Source of the DNA: Rhizorhabdus sp. | GTDB lineage: Bacteria > Pseudomonadota > Alphaproteobacteria > Sphingomonadales > Sphingomonadaceae | Assembly: GCF_018006725.1 (NCBI RefSeq) | Contig: NZ_JAGMXV010000014.1 | Coordinates: forward strand, 1-43,990 | Direction of reading: 5' to 3' | Length of the DNA stretch: 43,990 nucleotides | Shown here: one piece after another, positions 43,656 through 43,990 of the stretch | Layout of the letters: every line of letters starts with the position of its first letter | How positions within the stretch are numbered: the first letter of the stretch is position 1 | The notes under the pieces: generated by a model | Database searches by the model: none | Seen by the model: only the letters and a program-made list of their open reading frames with translations | What the model was told of the DNA's origin: nothing | Program-made: the position numbers and the translations under genes

Positions 43656-43990
43656 TCAGGATCCGGCGGCACGCAGCCGTGCAATTGCGCGGTCGCGGCC
43701 GATCAGCGGGAGCAGCGCGTTCATGTCCGGCCCATGCTCGCGCCCGGTGAGCGCGAGCCGCAGCGGCAGGAACAAGGCCTTGCCCTTGCGCCCGGTGGCG
43801 GCGTTCAACTGACCCGTCAGCGCTTTCCAGGTACCGGCGTCCCATGTGGCGGTTTCCGCCAGTTCGGCGGCCTGACGCACGAAGGCGGGATCCTCGTCAT
43901 CCAGCGCACTCTCCACGCTGCCCTCGACGACGCTCCACCAGTCGGCCGCGTCGTACAGCCGGGTCAGATTGGGCCGAATCGCTTCCCAAG
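43656..43990 (-). CDS. gltX: glutamyl-tRNA synthetase, C-terminal part
   Basis: Visible here is the C-terminal anticodon-binding region: WKALTGQLNAATGRKGKALFLPLRLALTGREHGPDMNALLPLIGR, ending IARLRAAGS. This is the typical end of bacterial GltX. The frame is open to the window edge, so the catalytic N-terminal part lies outside. The enzyme charges tRNA-Glu. Confidence 0.93.
   Translation of the reverse strand, partial: WEAIRPNLTRLYDAADWWSVVEGSVESALDDEDPAFVRQAAELAETATWDAGTWKALTGQLNAATGRKGKALFLPLRLALTGREHGPDMNALLPLIGRDRAIARLRAAGS

Overview
This is a high-GC chromosomal window from a Gram-negative alphaproteobacterium, most likely a sphingomonad (Sphingomonadales). The clues are a large TonB-dependent receptor beside Rieske/GST/EthD catabolic genes, COQ9, a FYDLN-acid (TIGR02300) protein, an aroA-cmk-rpsA chromosomal backbone, and GC-rich codon use throughout. 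No transposase, integrase, phage gene or CRISPR array was seen.

Layout, left to right. (1) 1-2002: a PepSY membrane protein cut by the window edge, and a DUF2946 protein. (2) 2058-10003: a lipid-linked sugar locus with a GtrA flippase-like protein, two multi-spanning membrane proteins of glycosyltransferase-C type, and a UbiA-HAD fusion, DprE1 and DprE2. These three together recall the decaprenylphosphoryl-arabinose pathway of mycobacteria. It ends with an HprK-like kinase run into a headless ATP-grasp gene at what looks like a deletion scar. (3) 10052-18043: a secreted M14 metallopeptidase, a TonB receptor, an NTF2-like protein, an EthD protein, a Rieske oxygenase and a GST; a catabolic and uptake neighbourhood. 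(4) 18274-24838: a transducer without a sensor domain, then a RiPP locus. Its rightward operon is PqqD-like (RRE), sulfotransferase and asparagine-synthetase-like cyclase. Its leftward operon is two small precursor genes and a JmjC/cupin oxygenase.

The precursors (24686-24838 intact; 24433-24595 frameshifted) are the main discovery. Both have a Trp-x-x-Pro...Thr leader signature. Both are followed by a 15-residue core with Ala1, Gly2, Asp8, Asp10, Asn12 and a C-terminal Ser, the pattern of a lasso peptide with an 8-residue ring. No B2 leader peptidase is present in the window. A sulfotransferase and a 2-oxoglutarate oxygenase are the candidate tailoring enzymes.

(5) 24922-43990 is mostly housekeeping: tRNA-Ala(GGC), aroA-cmk-rpsA, two KpsC/KpsS-like Kdo transferases, feoAB-ssb, COQ9, an EamA transporter, and the riboflavin genes ribD-ribE-ribBX-ribH. 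It ends with tonB, a PspC protein and the 3' end of gltX. RibBX carries an extra N-terminal helix-turn-helix. A pair of palindromes 30 bp apart lies immediately upstream of it, which suggests a self-regulating riboflavin enzyme in place of an FMN riboswitch.
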